64,000 bases of DNA from Propionivibrio soli (GCF_025770765.1 NZ_JANZKY010000002.1:1-64000), one strand, 5' to 3'; counted from the stretch's first letter, positions 8,316 to 16,839 are shown. The notes: a model not told the origin generated them from the sequence alone. Translations and numbers: made by a program.

Positions 8316-9538
8316 CGATCCTCCAGCACAGTCGCGAGTTGCTCGGCACCCCGATATCCAGACTGTGTCCGCGCCGCCTCTTCGAGGCGTCGATGCAACC
8401 CATCGCTGGCAAGAAACGCGGCCATCTCATCGGCAAGGATGTCGATCGGTCGCTCCAGGAACGCATCAAGGTTATGGCTGGCTCGGCCTCCGAAAACGTT
8501 ACCGCGCAGCAGGCGCGTCCCACACCCCATTCGTTCCAAACAGCGGCCGTTCTGCGCCTGTTCAGGTTGCATCGGCAGAACGAAAACCGGCACGCGTGCG
8601 CTCAACGCTTCGAAAATCAATCCTTGCCCGCCATGGCAAACGACGAGGCTGGCACGCGGCAACGCGACCTCGACGGGCAGGAAGTCGAACACGGCCAGCC
8701 GCAACGGATCCGGCGGTAGGTCGACCAGCACGGGCCGCCCGCCGAGCGCGATGGCCACGGAATAACCGATGTTCCACAAGGCCCGCACAAGGTGCGTTAG
8801 CCACTCGGGCGGCATGTCTCCGGTACCGAAGGCTACGTAAGCCACCGGTCCTTTCAGCGTATCGAGTTCGTTCCCACGGAGCTTAGGCGTCGGCCATTTG
8901 GTCCACAACACCGGCCCCACATGATGGAAACCCGGTGTGGCCGGCAAAGGCTGGAATTCGGGATAGTCCCAAAGGTAGGTACGGTGGCCGACGAGGAGTT
9001 GCCACGCATCGTCCACAGGTGGCAGGCCGAACGACGAGAAAACCGGATGCAGACGCTGTGCGCAGGTGCGACGAAAGAACCGCAGCGCCTTGCTCTGCTC
9101 CTCCTCACCCGGTTCGCCCGGTTCGAAGCCGAGAACATCGGGACACGCCGGCGTCATGCAACCGCAGATCAGCGAGTCGTAGGGGATCCCGGTCAGCGCC
9201 GCGGAGAGCGGACCAGTGAAACGGAACACGCCGAGAACCACGTCTGGCCTAAGCCGGTTCAGCAAGTCGACTTCGGCGCGCACACACGCTTCGAAACGTT
9301 CGGGACGAAACCAAGAAAAACAGGGCAACGGTGCCCCACTGGCTTCTTGGATATCCGGCAGGATGACGTACCGCCGTTCATCAATGCTTTCGAGGAAGGA
9401 TGCACGCGCGGCCGACACGGCGAGGTGGACTTCATGCCCTCGGGCCTCAAGTTGCTCCCGCAGCGCCAACCCTTTGGCGATGTGCGACAGAGTGTTGTTG
9501 CAGGGCGTAACAAGAATCTTCATGCGCGGCACTCGCAT
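8312..9538 (-). CDS. GT1-family glycosyltransferase (UGT/MGT-like)
   Basis: A 408-residue glycosyltransferase of the macrolide/UDP-glucuronosyl type. The N-terminus has ILVTPCNNTLSHIAKGLALR and the C-terminal half the GT1 nucleotide-sugar signature CHGGQGLIFEALSARVPV near 305-325 followed by LPMQPEQAQNG. Such enzymes transfer a sugar from a UDP- or TDP-donor to lipids or small aglycones in the cytoplasm. It is the first gene of a three-gene minus-strand set ending in the O-methyltransferase. The start may be the ATG at 9538 (GGCGGA about 8 bases upstream) or the one at 9523, which gives the more usual MKILVTP beginning. Confidence 0.88.
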   Translation of the reverse strand: MRVPRMKILVTPCNNTLSHIAKGLALREQLEARGHEVHLAVSAARASFLESIDERRYVILPDIQEASGAPLPCFSWFRPERFEACVRAEVDLLNRLRPDVVLGVFRFTGPLSAALTGIPYDSLICGCMTPACPDVLGFEPGEPGEEEQSKALRFFRRTCAQRLHPVFSSFGLPPVDDAWQLLVGHRTYLWDYPEFQPLPATPGFHHVGPVLWTKWPTPKLRGNELDTLKGPVAYVAFGTGDMPPEWLTHLVRALWNIGYSVAIALGGRPVLVDLPPDPLRLAVFDFLPVEVALPRASLVVCHGGQGLIFEALSARVPVFVLPMQPEQAQNGRCLERMGCGTRLLRGNVFGGRASHNLDAFLERPIDILADEMAAFLASDGLHRRLEEAARTQSGYRGAEQLATVLEDR

Positions 9539-10141
9539 AAGCCAAGTCCGCCGGCAGTTTCTGCGTCAACCTGAGGTAGCGGCTGACACTGCGGCCGAAA
9601 TAGCGAAATTGAAGCAAGCTCGGCACGGTTGCATAGGCGAGCGAACCGATGGTTTCGGCGCGCTGATTCTCGGCGGGTCTCCCTGTTCACACGAGCTTTC
9701 TTCTTTTGTTGATTGTGTGGGCTTGGCTTATTTGACGCGCCATTCCAACAGAGCGCCTATGCGGCCAAGGTGTCGGCTCGCCGATCGAAGGTCGGATGGT
9801 GTGAACAAAGCCAAGAACGCCGCGTCGCTGCAAAACCCGAGGCCGGATTGTACTCGATCAGTGAAAACGCCGTCTTCACGCGGGTTGCCATGGGTCGGCA
9901 ACACTCCGCATTGGCGACCTTGATGCCCTTTCGTCCCGGCAGCAACGACAGAAACGCAAGGGACTAAGGAAATGGAGCCGGGATTGCGGCATAATTCCAT
10001 GCTTTACAAACGATGGGCGCAAACGAAAGATTTGCCCCGTCAAGAAGGTGCCGACCGGGAAACGGGCCGGCCAGATGACCGTGTGCCTCGTAAATCCGCC
10101 GCCCCGCCGGGGCGTCACCTCTTTCTCGCCGTGCTGCCGTC
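9539..10141. other. 603-base intergenic region without a confident gene
   Basis: It separates the divergent GT1 operon and the EamA gene, so both promoters should lie here. A CATAAT box at about 9990-9995 could be a -10 element for the EamA gene. Short open frames exist on both strands: a 44-codon minus frame ending near 9757, and a 57-codon plus frame ending in TCATGA exactly over the EamA start. None has a convincing ribosome-binding site or a recognisable motif. A minus-strand stretch just upstream of the GT1 start reads like protein for about 45 codons but has no clear start or stop of its own, and may be chance or a decayed gene end. Confidence 0.4.
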
Positions 10142-11059
10142 ATGAGTAAGTCTCGCCGCAGCGCTCCGCAAGTTTCCAAAGGCGTGTCAATGGTCATGGT
10201 CGCCGTCGCCATCTTTTCTCTTGGCGACCTGCTGGCGAAATACCTCACCCGCTTCTACCCCATTCCGCTCATCGTCTGGGCGCGATTCACCTTCCACCTT
10301 CTGCTGGTCGTCGCCGTGCTTGGCCCTCGTTACCGTTGGGCGCTGGTCCGCACACGACACCTGGGGACCCAAATCGCCCGCGGTCTGCTCCTCGTCCTCG
10401 GCTCGGTCTTCTTCGTCAGCGCGCTAAAGTTCATGCCGCTGGCGGAATCCACAGCCATTGCCTACCTTGCACCGCTGATTGTCACGCTGATGTCGGTCGT
10501 CTTCCTCAAGGAACGCGTCGAATTCGCCCGCTGGGTGGCCGTGTTTGTGGGCTTCGCCGGTGTGCTGACGATCATCCGCCCGGGAAGCAGCGTTTTCAGT
10601 TGGGCCGTGTTGCTGCCCATCGGAAACGCGCTGGCCTTCGCGTCGTACCAGATTCTTACGCGCCGTATCGCCGGGCTCGAAAGCCCGTACACGTCGATTT
10701 TCTACGCCGGGCTCGTGGGCTCGGTGCTCTCGCTGCTGTCCTTGCCCAGCGTGGCGATGCCGCTACAGTCGCCCTATCACGCGATAGCCTTCGCGGGACT
10801 CGGTATGCTGGGCGGTCTGGGGCACCTGATTCTGATCAAGGCCTACGAGCACGCGCCGGCATCACGCTTGGCGCCTTTCAGCTACTCGCAACTTATCTGG
10901 GTTGCCGCCATCGGCTTCTTCGCGTTCGGGGATTTTCCTGACGGCTGGTCGCTGCTCGGGATCGGCATCCTGGTCGGTAGCGGGATCTACATCGCAAGGC
11001 ATCAGCGCCGCACGGAGCAGGAGCAACGGATGATCGAGGAACCGCCGGACACGCCTTGA
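10142..11059 (+). CDS. EamA/DMT-superfamily transporter
   Basis: A 305-residue inner-membrane protein with about ten hydrophobic helices in two EamA repeats (roughly 15-145 and 160-290). Examples are MVMVAVAIFSLGDLLAKYLT, LIVWARFTFHLLLVVAVLG, AIAYLAPLIVTLMSVVFLKE and WVAVFVGFAGVLTIIRPG. The FLKERVEFARWVAVFVGFAG-type link is typical of the drug/metabolite exporter family. The short N-terminus before the first helix is basic (MSKSRRS), consistent with N-in topology. It stands alone on the plus strand; the exported compound cannot be inferred, although export of the neighbouring operon's product is one possibility. Confidence 0.9.
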   Translation: MSKSRRSAPQVSKGVSMVMVAVAIFSLGDLLAKYLTRFYPIPLIVWARFTFHLLLVVAVLGPRYRWALVRTRHLGTQIARGLLLVLGSVFFVSALKFMPLAESTAIAYLAPLIVTLMSVVFLKERVEFARWVAVFVGFAGVLTIIRPGSSVFSWAVLLPIGNALAFASYQILTRRIAGLESPYTSIFYAGLVGSVLSLLSLPSVAMPLQSPYHAIAFAGLGMLGGLGHLILIKAYEHAPASRLAPFSYSQLIWVAAIGFFAFGDFPDGWSLLGIGILVGSGIYIARHQRRTEQEQRMIEEPPDTP

Positions 11060-11221
11060 TCCCGGCGCGAACTCCCTGCTCCGCATGACCGATCGCTTTC
11101 CGGGTTCCTATTCGCTCCTGGCATTCCTCGCTCGCCCTTGCGGCGGATGTCGATATCGCATTCTCTGAATCGTCGTATGCCTGAGGCAGCGGCTTTCGCC
11201 GCGTCGATCAAGGAGACCAAC

Positions 11222-11662
11222 ATGCGATTCATGATACTGATCAAGGCTGGCCAGGACAGCGAAGCGGGTGTGATGCCAAGTGAGCAGCAACTTGCTGAAA
11301 TGGGGCAATTCAACGAGGCTCTGGCGAGGGCGGGCGTTCTAGAGGCAGGCGAAGGCTTGCGGCCGAGTTCGAAAGGTGCCCGGGTGCGTTTTTCCGGGGC
11401 CGAGCGTGTCGTCACGCGCGGGCCTTTCCCGGAGTTGAACGAACTCATTGCCGGGTTCTGGATATGGAAGTGCGCTTCTCTAGAGGAGGCGATCCAGTGG
11501 GTAAAACGCTGTCCCAATCCGATGCCGAACGACTCAACAATCGAGATTCGGCAGGTATTCGAGGCCGACGACTTCGGCGAAGCGCTTACGCCAGAACTGC
11601 GAGAACGAGAAGCAAAACTGCGGGCGCAAACGGCTCAACAATCGGCCGGTCGGCAGCATTGA
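11222..11662 (+). CDS. YciI/DGPF-domain protein
   Basis: A 146-residue protein starting MRFMILIKAGQDSEAG, with PSEQQLAEMGQFNEALARAG and RGPFPELNELIAGFWIW, the pattern of YCII-related (DGPF) proteins. These ferredoxin-fold proteins are often encoded with ECF sigma factors, but none is adjacent here. The ATG at 11222 follows GGAG by 8 bases. Biochemical role is not established for this subgroup; a small-molecule-binding or lyase activity is only a family-level guess. Confidence 0.82.
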   Translation: MRFMILIKAGQDSEAGVMPSEQQLAEMGQFNEALARAGVLEAGEGLRPSSKGARVRFSGAERVVTRGPFPELNELIAGFWIWKCASLEEAIQWVKRCPNPMPNDSTIEIRQVFEADDFGEALTPELREREAKLRAQTAQQSAGRQH

Positions 11663-11868
11663 GGCCGCCCAATCGGGCAGGCACTCGGCGATGCTGCGTT
11701 TTTGTAGTTGTCCGTCGGTGATCAGCCATCCTCCGGGAGCCTGAACGCGTGCCAACACCGCACGCGAGGTTCCCGGCAAGACAGAGACCGAGCGTCTTGG
11801 GCAAGCACGTCAGTCCACGCCACGGTGTCCCCGATTTACGAAGATAGCCCCTCCGCTGGGAGGCAGCG

Positions 11869-12891
11869 TCAGCCCTCCCGGCCGGCCAGCTTCAGTACCT
11901 CGGCCCATACACCGTCGTCGACGATGATGCCATTCGCCCGCTGATCGGCGCGGATGCGGAGCGTGGACTGTCCGGGGTACCGAACTTCCCGACCGTCTTC
12001 AGCCGGAACCGATCCGTTCACATAGTCGGCTACGCTATCGGCCACTTGATCCGTGAAGTCTTCCCCGCCCAACTGCCGGGGGTCGAAGACGATGAACACT
12101 TGCGAACAACCCGTGCAGCTGCCTCGGCCGATTTGGTCGATGCGGTTGGTGGGTAGGCCCTCCGAAAGAACAGCGGCCAGCGTGTCGAGAAGAATGGCAA
12201 AAGCCGACCCCTTCCAGTATCCCGTTGGCAAGATGCGCATCGACTGCTCGATCGGCCCCGGTTCCGACGTCAGATTTCCATCCTTGTCGAAACCGCCCGG
12301 ATAAGGCAGTTTCTCCCCCTTAAGACGCGTTACCTGAAGCTTTCCGTATGAATACTGGGACATCGCCATGTCGAGAACGATGTGCCCCTTCTTGCGGGGA
12401 ACGGCCATTACGAAAGGGTTGTTTCCCAGGCGCGGATTCTTTCCCCCCCAGGAAGGCATGCACGATTCCGTATTCGTCCAGCTGATTGCCACAAAGCCCT
12501 TGTCGGCAGCGCGCCAGCCGTACGTTCCTCCCCGCATCCAGTGGGTTGTGTTCCTCAAAGTCACGATCCCAACGCCATTCTCCGCGGCAATGGCCATCGC
12601 CCGGTCAGTGGCAAAGAACGCGTTCAGTATCCCCGGCCCGTAGCCGCCGTCATAGATCTCGATGACGCCGAGCTTCTTCACCGGCGCCGGCTTCGCCTTG
12701 GCGTCGACCCACCCGCGCTGCAGATAATCGACGAAGCGCGCGACGCGGTTCAAGCCGTGCGAATAAACGCCGTCACAACTCGATTCGGTGTGCACGCGGG
12801 CACAAGTCTCCGCGTCGCTCTGGTTCATGCCTGCGCGCACGAAGGCATCGGTCACGACTTCGTACATGCTCTCAAACGGGATACGCGTCAT
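11869..12891 (-). CDS. Ldh2/MDH2-family oxidoreductase, 2,3-diketo-L-gulonate reductase (YiaK)-like
   Basis: A 340-residue NAD(P)H-dependent reductase of the malate/L-lactate dehydrogenase type 2 family, not related to classical LDH. Telling segments are DGVYSHGLNRVARFVDYLQ, TLRNTTHWMRGGTYGWRAA, SCMPSWGGKNPRLGNNPFVM and PTGYWKGSAFAILLDTLAAV. HWMRGGTYGW and the ILPTGYWKGS tail are closest to YiaK, which reduces 2,3-diketo-L-gulonate. The ATG at 12891 has GGAG 6 bases upstream. No other yia or ascorbate genes are nearby, so the substrate in this organism stays open. Confidence 0.85.
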   Translation of the reverse strand: MTRIPFESMYEVVTDAFVRAGMNQSDAETCARVHTESSCDGVYSHGLNRVARFVDYLQRGWVDAKAKPAPVKKLGVIEIYDGGYGPGILNAFFATDRAMAIAAENGVGIVTLRNTTHWMRGGTYGWRAADKGFVAISWTNTESCMPSWGGKNPRLGNNPFVMAVPRKKGHIVLDMAMSQYSYGKLQVTRLKGEKLPYPGGFDKDGNLTSEPGPIEQSMRILPTGYWKGSAFAILLDTLAAVLSEGLPTNRIDQIGRGSCTGCSQVFIVFDPRQLGGEDFTDQVADSVADYVNGSVPAEDGREVRYPGQSTLRIRADQRANGIIVDDGVWAEVLKLAGREG

Positions 12892-13152
12892 TTGTGCTCC
12901 AAGGATTTTCGGGGTTACACCGCCCCGGTTGTTGGGACGATCGATGGGGATTCTTGTTGGGCAAAACAAGCCCGGAACTTGCCCGGCATACCGCACTCAT
13001 GGATGCTTCTGGCCACAACTCGCTTTGGAAGGCAAGAATAGTGGATTTCAGGGCGGCTACCATACTAGCAATCCGATTCCAGACCGGTCAAACGCTAGCC
13101 TACGTGATAAGGCACTCGTGCTTGAAATGTGAGCTCGGCGGCACACGCGAAA
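12892..13152. other. Intergenic region upstream of the YiaK-like gene
   Basis: About 300 bases between the start of the minus-strand reductase gene and the terminator of the lysC-tRNA-Ser unit. It should contain the reductase promoter. I see no ORF with a ribosome-binding site and no clear promoter or RNA structure. Confidence 0.35.
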
Positions 13153-13190
13153 CAAAAAAACCCGCAGAGCCATAAGCCGTGCGGGTTTTT
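13153..13190 (-). terminator. Rho-independent terminator after tRNA-Ser
   Basis: Read on the minus strand, AAACCCGCA (13180-13188) pairs with TGCGGGTTT (13158-13166) around a loop of about 13 bases, followed by a run of T to 13153. It lies directly downstream of the tRNA-Ser 3' end. Confidence 0.85.
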
Positions 13191-13196
13191 CTTTAC

Positions 13197-13290
13197 TGGC
13201 GGAGACGGAGGGATTCGAACCCTCGATTCAGGTTTATGCCCGAATGCTCCCTTAGCAGGGGAGTGCCTTCGACCTCTCGGCCACGTCTCC
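13197..13290 (-). tRNA. tRNA-Ser (anticodon GCU)
   Basis: Minus-strand tRNA with acceptor GGAGACG pairing CGTCTCC, a long variable arm as in class II tRNAs, anticodon loop CTGCTAA (anticodon GCU, reading AGC/AGU), T arm GGTTCGAATCC, and an encoded CCA end (13197-13199). It is 48 bases downstream of lysC and is followed by a terminator; lysC plus tRNA-Ser(GCU) is a common pair in betaproteobacteria. Confidence 0.97.
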
Positions 13291-13337
13291 GGAAGGGCGC
13301 GATAATAGCGTTTCCGCCACGCCCGGTCAAACGGTCG

Positions 13338-14564
13338 TCAGTCCGCCTGATCAAGGCCGAACGTCTTGTGCAGCACGCGGACGGCCAGTTCCAGATACTT
13401 CTCTTCGATGACGACCGAAATCTTGATTTCTGAGGTCGAGATCATTTGAATATTGATGCCTTCTGCGGCGAGGACGCCGAACATCTTGCTCGCGACGCCC
13501 GGGTGCGAACGCATACCGACACCAACGGCTGACACCTTGCACATCTTGTTGTCACCGACGACACCGCGCGCGTTCAACTTCCCTGCGCTCTCGTTGAGAA
13601 TCTTCAGCGCCTTGTTGTAATCGCCTCGCGTAACGGTGAACGAGAAATCGGTCGAACCGTCATGCCCGAGGTTCTGTATGATCATGTCAACATCGATGTT
13701 GGCGTCAGCGATGGGTCCCAGGATCTGGTAGGCGATACCTGGCCGATCGGGAACTCCGAGCACGGTGAGCTTGGCTTCGTCGCGATTGAAGGCGATCCCG
13801 GAAATAATCGGTTGTTCCATTTGCTTTTCTTCCTCAACAGTGATCAGTGTGCCTTCGCCCTCATCCTGGAAGCTGGAAAGCACGCGCAGTTTGACTTTGT
13901 ATTTACCGGCAAACTCGACCGAGCGAATCTGGAGAACCTTCGAGCCCAGACTGGCCATCTCGAGCATCTCTTCGAAGGTGATCGTATCGAGCTTCCGAGC
14001 CTCGGGAACGACACGCGGATCGGTCGTGTAAACACCGTCCACGTCGGTATATATCTGGCATTCATCAGCGTTCAGTGCCGCGGCCAGTGCAACGGCTGAG
14101 GTATCCGAACCGCCGCGGCCAAGCGTGGTGATGTTTCCATCCTCGTCGGCACCCTGGAAACCGGCGACCACGACAACGTAATCATCGGCGAGATCCTTGC
14201 GGATCTTGTCGTCGTCGATCTGGAGGATGCGGGCTTTCGTAAACGTGCTGTCAGTCAAGACGCGCACTTGCGGCCCCGTGTAGCTTTTCGCTTTCAAGCC
14301 CTCTTCGTGCAGCGCCATGGAAAGCAAACCGATGGTGACCTGTTCCCCGGTCGACGCGATCACGTCGAGTTCGCGTGGATCGGGAGTCGCGGATATTTCC
14401 TTCGCCAGCCCGATAAGCCGGTTGGTTTCACCCGACATGGCCGAGGGCACCACAATGATGTCATGCCCCTCTTTTTTCCACCGTGCGACGCGTTTTGCCA
14501 CGTTCTTGATGCGGTCAGTGGTGGCAACCGACGTACCCCCAAACTTCTGAACTATCAGAGCCAA
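13338..14564 (-). CDS. lysC: Aspartate kinase LysC
   Basis: A 408-residue aspartokinase that phosphorylates L-aspartate, the committed step to lysine, threonine, methionine and diaminopimelate. The amino-acid-kinase domain begins with ALIVQKFGGTSV (residues 2-13) and has GRGGSDTSAVALAAAL near 170. Two ACT regulatory domains follow (VLGVPDRPGIAYQILGPIAD near 280; VGVGMRSHPGVASKMFGVLA near 355), the usual feedback-sensing arrangement. The start is a TTG at 14564 with GGAG 8 bases upstream; this gives the MALIVQKFGG start typical of the family, while a longer frame to 14684 adds 40 unrelated residues. Co-directional tRNA-Ser follows. Confidence 0.96.
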   Translation of the reverse strand: MALIVQKFGGTSVATTDRIKNVAKRVARWKKEGHDIIVVPSAMSGETNRLIGLAKEISATPDPRELDVIASTGEQVTIGLLSMALHEEGLKAKSYTGPQVRVLTDSTFTKARILQIDDDKIRKDLADDYVVVVAGFQGADEDGNITTLGRGGSDTSAVALAAALNADECQIYTDVDGVYTTDPRVVPEARKLDTITFEEMLEMASLGSKVLQIRSVEFAGKYKVKLRVLSSFQDEGEGTLITVEEEKQMEQPIISGIAFNRDEAKLTVLGVPDRPGIAYQILGPIADANIDVDMIIQNLGHDGSTDFSFTVTRGDYNKALKILNESAGKLNARGVVGDNKMCKVSAVGVGMRSHPGVASKMFGVLAAEGINIQMISTSEIKISVVIEEKYLELAVRVLHKTFGLDQAD

Positions 14565-14689
14565 TTCATACTCCAAATGCGAGTCACGAAAGTCGTTGAT
14601 TCTACCCGATTGTTTGCTTGATCTAGCAAGTAATTTTCGGAGTTTTTGGTCGTCGAAGGAACGGGCTTTTTCGGGCCCGGGCATGCCAC

Positions 14690-14719
14690 TTGCAATCGTT
14701 TATGTGCTTGTTCTATACT
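14690..14719 (+). promoter_or_regulatory. Candidate sigma-70 promoter of the XRE regulator
   Basis: TTGCAA (14690-14695) and TATACT (14714-14719) are separated by 18 bases in an AT-rich stretch that contrasts with the GC-rich surroundings. A near-palindrome ATATATCAATGATCATAT (14741-14758) downstream could be an operator for the HTH protein itself. Confidence 0.5.
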
Positions 14720-14816
14720 GTCATCACTATTACCAAAGTTATATATCAATGATCATATTTCGGGGATAAAAACCTCGACTTCCACAGGGCAAGAAGCCAA
14801 AAACGAAAGGACGAAC

Positions 14817-15119
14817 ATGAACACCTCAAAAGCCGCCGAGAAGACCGATCCGCGAGAGATTCGCCGCAAGCTCGGTCTGAATCAACAGCAGTTCTGGTCG
14901 AAAATCGGAGTAACCCAGAGTGGTGGCTCGCGTTATGAAAGCGGCCGTAATATGCCGCGGCCCGTACGCGAGTTGCTGCGCCTCGTGCATGTCGAGCAGA
15001 TCGACATTCAACGGATCAAGCGCGAAGACCTTGACGTCATTGACTATCTGAAGAGCGAAGAGTCGGACCTTTACAAACAGCTGAAGAAGTCTGCCAAGGC
15101 CAAGAAGAAGGCGGGTTGA
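14817..15119 (+). CDS. Small XRE-family HTH regulator
   Basis: A 100-residue protein with a helix-turn-helix: IRRKLGLNQQQFWSKIGVTQ followed by SGGSRYESGRNMPRPVREL (about residues 15-53). The second half is charged (IKREDLDVIDYLKSEESD) and ends in a lysine-rich tail (KKSAKAKKKAG). The ATG at 14817 is preceded by AAAGGA. It resembles stand-alone regulators that recognise their own promoter region; targets cannot be named. It is divergent from lysC and ends 13 bases before the convergent radical SAM gene. Confidence 0.85.
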   Translation: MNTSKAAEKTDPREIRRKLGLNQQQFWSKIGVTQSGGSRYESGRNMPRPVRELLRLVHVEQIDIQRIKREDLDVIDYLKSEESDLYKQLKKSAKAKKKAG

Positions 15120-15132
15120 TTTAGCGTCGGCG

Positions 15133-15966
15133 TCAGGGATTGGCAACCACCTTGACGCCAAGCGAAGCAATAGCTTTGGCATAACTGTGGAAGATATCCA
15201 GAGACGGCTTCGATAGTTTTTCGGCATCAGGTTGCATCGAGGGGCGTGCCAGACCGTAAAGGTGCACGCCCCTGATTTTTTCCCTGACCGAAGCGATCAA
15301 TTCTAGATAGGCGGCCTGCTCCGCTGCGTCCGGGACCACACCGTCGATCGCGAAGTAGCAAGTCTGAACCCAGGTCGGCGCGAGTTCAGCACATTTGAGC
15401 AGCGACGCGCGAACCTTCTCCGGATCGAGATTCACTTTGTTGACCTGCGCAGCTCCTGCCGAGGTCGCGCGGTCCACCTTGAACCAGACCTCACCATCTA
15501 GGGTTCCAATATCCGCGATGCCTGCGCACACATCGGGACGATGCATGAGGCTGCCGTTCGTAATCAAGCGGATCTTCACCGTATCCACGAGACCGAAATC
15601 GCGCAGAACCAAGGCCACACGGCCAACGGCGGGTGCGAACTCTGCCGCGCTCGTCGGCTCCCCATTCCCCGAGAAAGCCACATCCACGAGTCGGCGAGCG
15701 CCTTCCGGGACGTGTTTCTCCATGAAGTCACCGCTGGTGGTCCTTTCGAGAAACGTGCGCAATTCCCCCTCGAGGAGTTCAAGGTCAACGGGAGGCGGCC
15801 CGCCTCGTTTGAGGTCGGGCACCTGACAATACACGCAGGCCCAGTTGCAGGCGTTATTGACGTTCAGATTGACGCCCACCGAAACGCCTCCGGCACGCCT
15901 CGACACGACCGGATAAACGTACTTCATTCCCGCACTATCGCGACTGTGGTCGCTGACACCCAGCAT
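15133..15966 (-). CDS. Radical SAM protein divergent from queD
   Basis: A 277-residue radical SAM enzyme with NNACNWACVYCQV (Cys40, Cys44, Cys47 bind the 4Fe-4S cluster), the glycine-rich FSGNGEPTS motif near 125 and a conserved LITNGSLM segment. It lacks an evident SPASM tail and looks like the COG0731 (Tyw1-related) type rather than a canonical QueE. The ATG at 15966 is preceded by GAGGAG at good spacing; a much longer frame to 16335 runs across queD on the other strand and is not used. Sharing a 90-base divergent region with queD hints at a tRNA-modification or pterin/deazapurine role, but this is inference. Confidence 0.82.
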   Translation of the reverse strand: MLGVSDHSRDSAGMKYVYPVVSRRAGGVSVGVNLNVNNACNWACVYCQVPDLKRGGPPPVDLELLEGELRTFLERTTSGDFMEKHVPEGARRLVDVAFSGNGEPTSAAEFAPAVGRVALVLRDFGLVDTVKIRLITNGSLMHRPDVCAGIADIGTLDGEVWFKVDRATSAGAAQVNKVNLDPEKVRASLLKCAELAPTWVQTCYFAIDGVVPDAAEQAAYLELIASVREKIRGVHLYGLARPSMQPDAEKLSKPSLDIFHSYAKAIASLGVKVVANP

Positions 15967-16020
15967 ATTCCAACTCCTCAACGATCCGGCTCCGGCAAAA
16001 GGGAGCTCACCTGCCAATGA

Positions 16021-16026
16021 TATAAT
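16021..16026 (+). promoter_or_regulatory. -10 box (TATAAT) upstream of queD
   Basis: A perfect TATAAT 31 bases before the queD start codon, placing a transcript start near 16033. No good -35 hexamer is present at 16-18 bases, so activator help or a weak promoter is possible. Confidence 0.45.
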
Positions 16027-16056
16027 CCGCAGCGTTTTTTCTCCCCCGTTTTCCCG

Positions 16057-16500
16057 ATGCTCATCACGCGCCGTCTGGAGTTCGACGCCGGTCACCGCAT
16101 TCCCGATCACCGCAGCCAATGCCGCCATCTCCATGGCCATCGCTACGCGATCGAGATTACCTTGTCCGGCAATATCATTGCCCAGCCTGGCGACCCGGCC
16201 AATGGAATGGTGATGGACTTCTCGGAAATCAAGACCTTGGCCCGCCGGCATCTGGTCGACCTCTGGGACCATGCGTTTCTCGCCTATGAGGGAGATAACG
16301 CGGTCGTAGACTTCCTCAATACTTTGCCCGGCCACAAAACAGTGGTGCTCGATTGCATTCCAACGGCCGAGAACCTCGTTGAACGGGCCTTTGCGATTCT
16401 CGACGGAGTATACAAGGACACGTACGGCAATGCCTTGCGCCTGGAGCGCGTCCGTCTGTACGAGACACCGAACTGCTGGGCCGACGCCGTTCGAAGTTAG
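16057..16500 (+). CDS. queD: 6-carboxy-5,6,7,8-tetrahydropterin synthase QueD
   Basis: A 147-residue member of the 6-pyruvoyl-tetrahydropterin synthase family. In queuosine and preQ0 synthesis QueD converts 7,8-dihydroneopterin triphosphate to 6-carboxytetrahydropterin. Zinc ligands and active site are seen in EFDAGHRIPDH and CRHLHGHRY (about residues 8-18 and 22-30). Later motifs are MVMDFSEIK (near 51), LWDHAFL (near 69), PTAENLVE (near 107) and a C-terminal VRLYETPNCWADA. Length is typical. queC and queE are not in the window; the divergent radical SAM gene is a possible partner. Confidence 0.93.
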   Translation: MLITRRLEFDAGHRIPDHRSQCRHLHGHRYAIEITLSGNIIAQPGDPANGMVMDFSEIKTLARRHLVDLWDHAFLAYEGDNAVVDFLNTLPGHKTVVLDCIPTAENLVERAFAILDGVYKDTYGNALRLERVRLYETPNCWADAVRS

Positions 16501-16839
16501 CCTAGGGTCGTTGGCTTTGGCGGTTGCCGGGCTTTCGTCTACTCCGTTTTACGCCTCAAAGTCGTCGCCACAGCGTGCGGGCTGATAATCTCCGCAATCA
16601 GTGTCGAGGAACAGCCATGGGCCGTGGCAATCCTTGCGTCCCGGGCGGCATCTCTGCCTTCTTTGCTATGATGCAACATACTGCGGCGGCGAGAGGCGTC
16701 TGCATTTCTGCTGAAGCTGGATAACAAAGGAAAGTGGCGCCAAGAAGCGCCAGCACTGGAAACACGGGGAACAGAACGGGAAAGAAGCACGCAGACGGCG
16801 TGCTCAGCTTGCCGGCCGGCCAATGCAGCATGGCTGGAC
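16501..16839. other. 339-base region between queD and the tRNA-Thr-like gene
   Basis: No confident gene. A 35-codon frame (16617-16724) follows a GAGGA at 6 bases spacing and ends in TAA; it may encode a small peptide but has no recognisable motif (estimated chance of being real about 0.2). A TGGCGC/GCGCCA hairpin with six-base loop lies near 16735-16752 without a T-run. Confidence 0.4.

Noticed and set aside
9540-9675. Possible gene remnant on the minus strand upstream of GT1
   Set aside because: About 45 codons read like protein but lack a start, end inside GT1 in another frame, and match no family I can name; chance is sufficient in GC-rich DNA.
9972-10144. 57-codon plus-strand frame ending in TCATGA over the EamA start
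   Set aside because: The overlap is suggestive of coupling, but there is no ribosome-binding site and the composition is charged and patternless.
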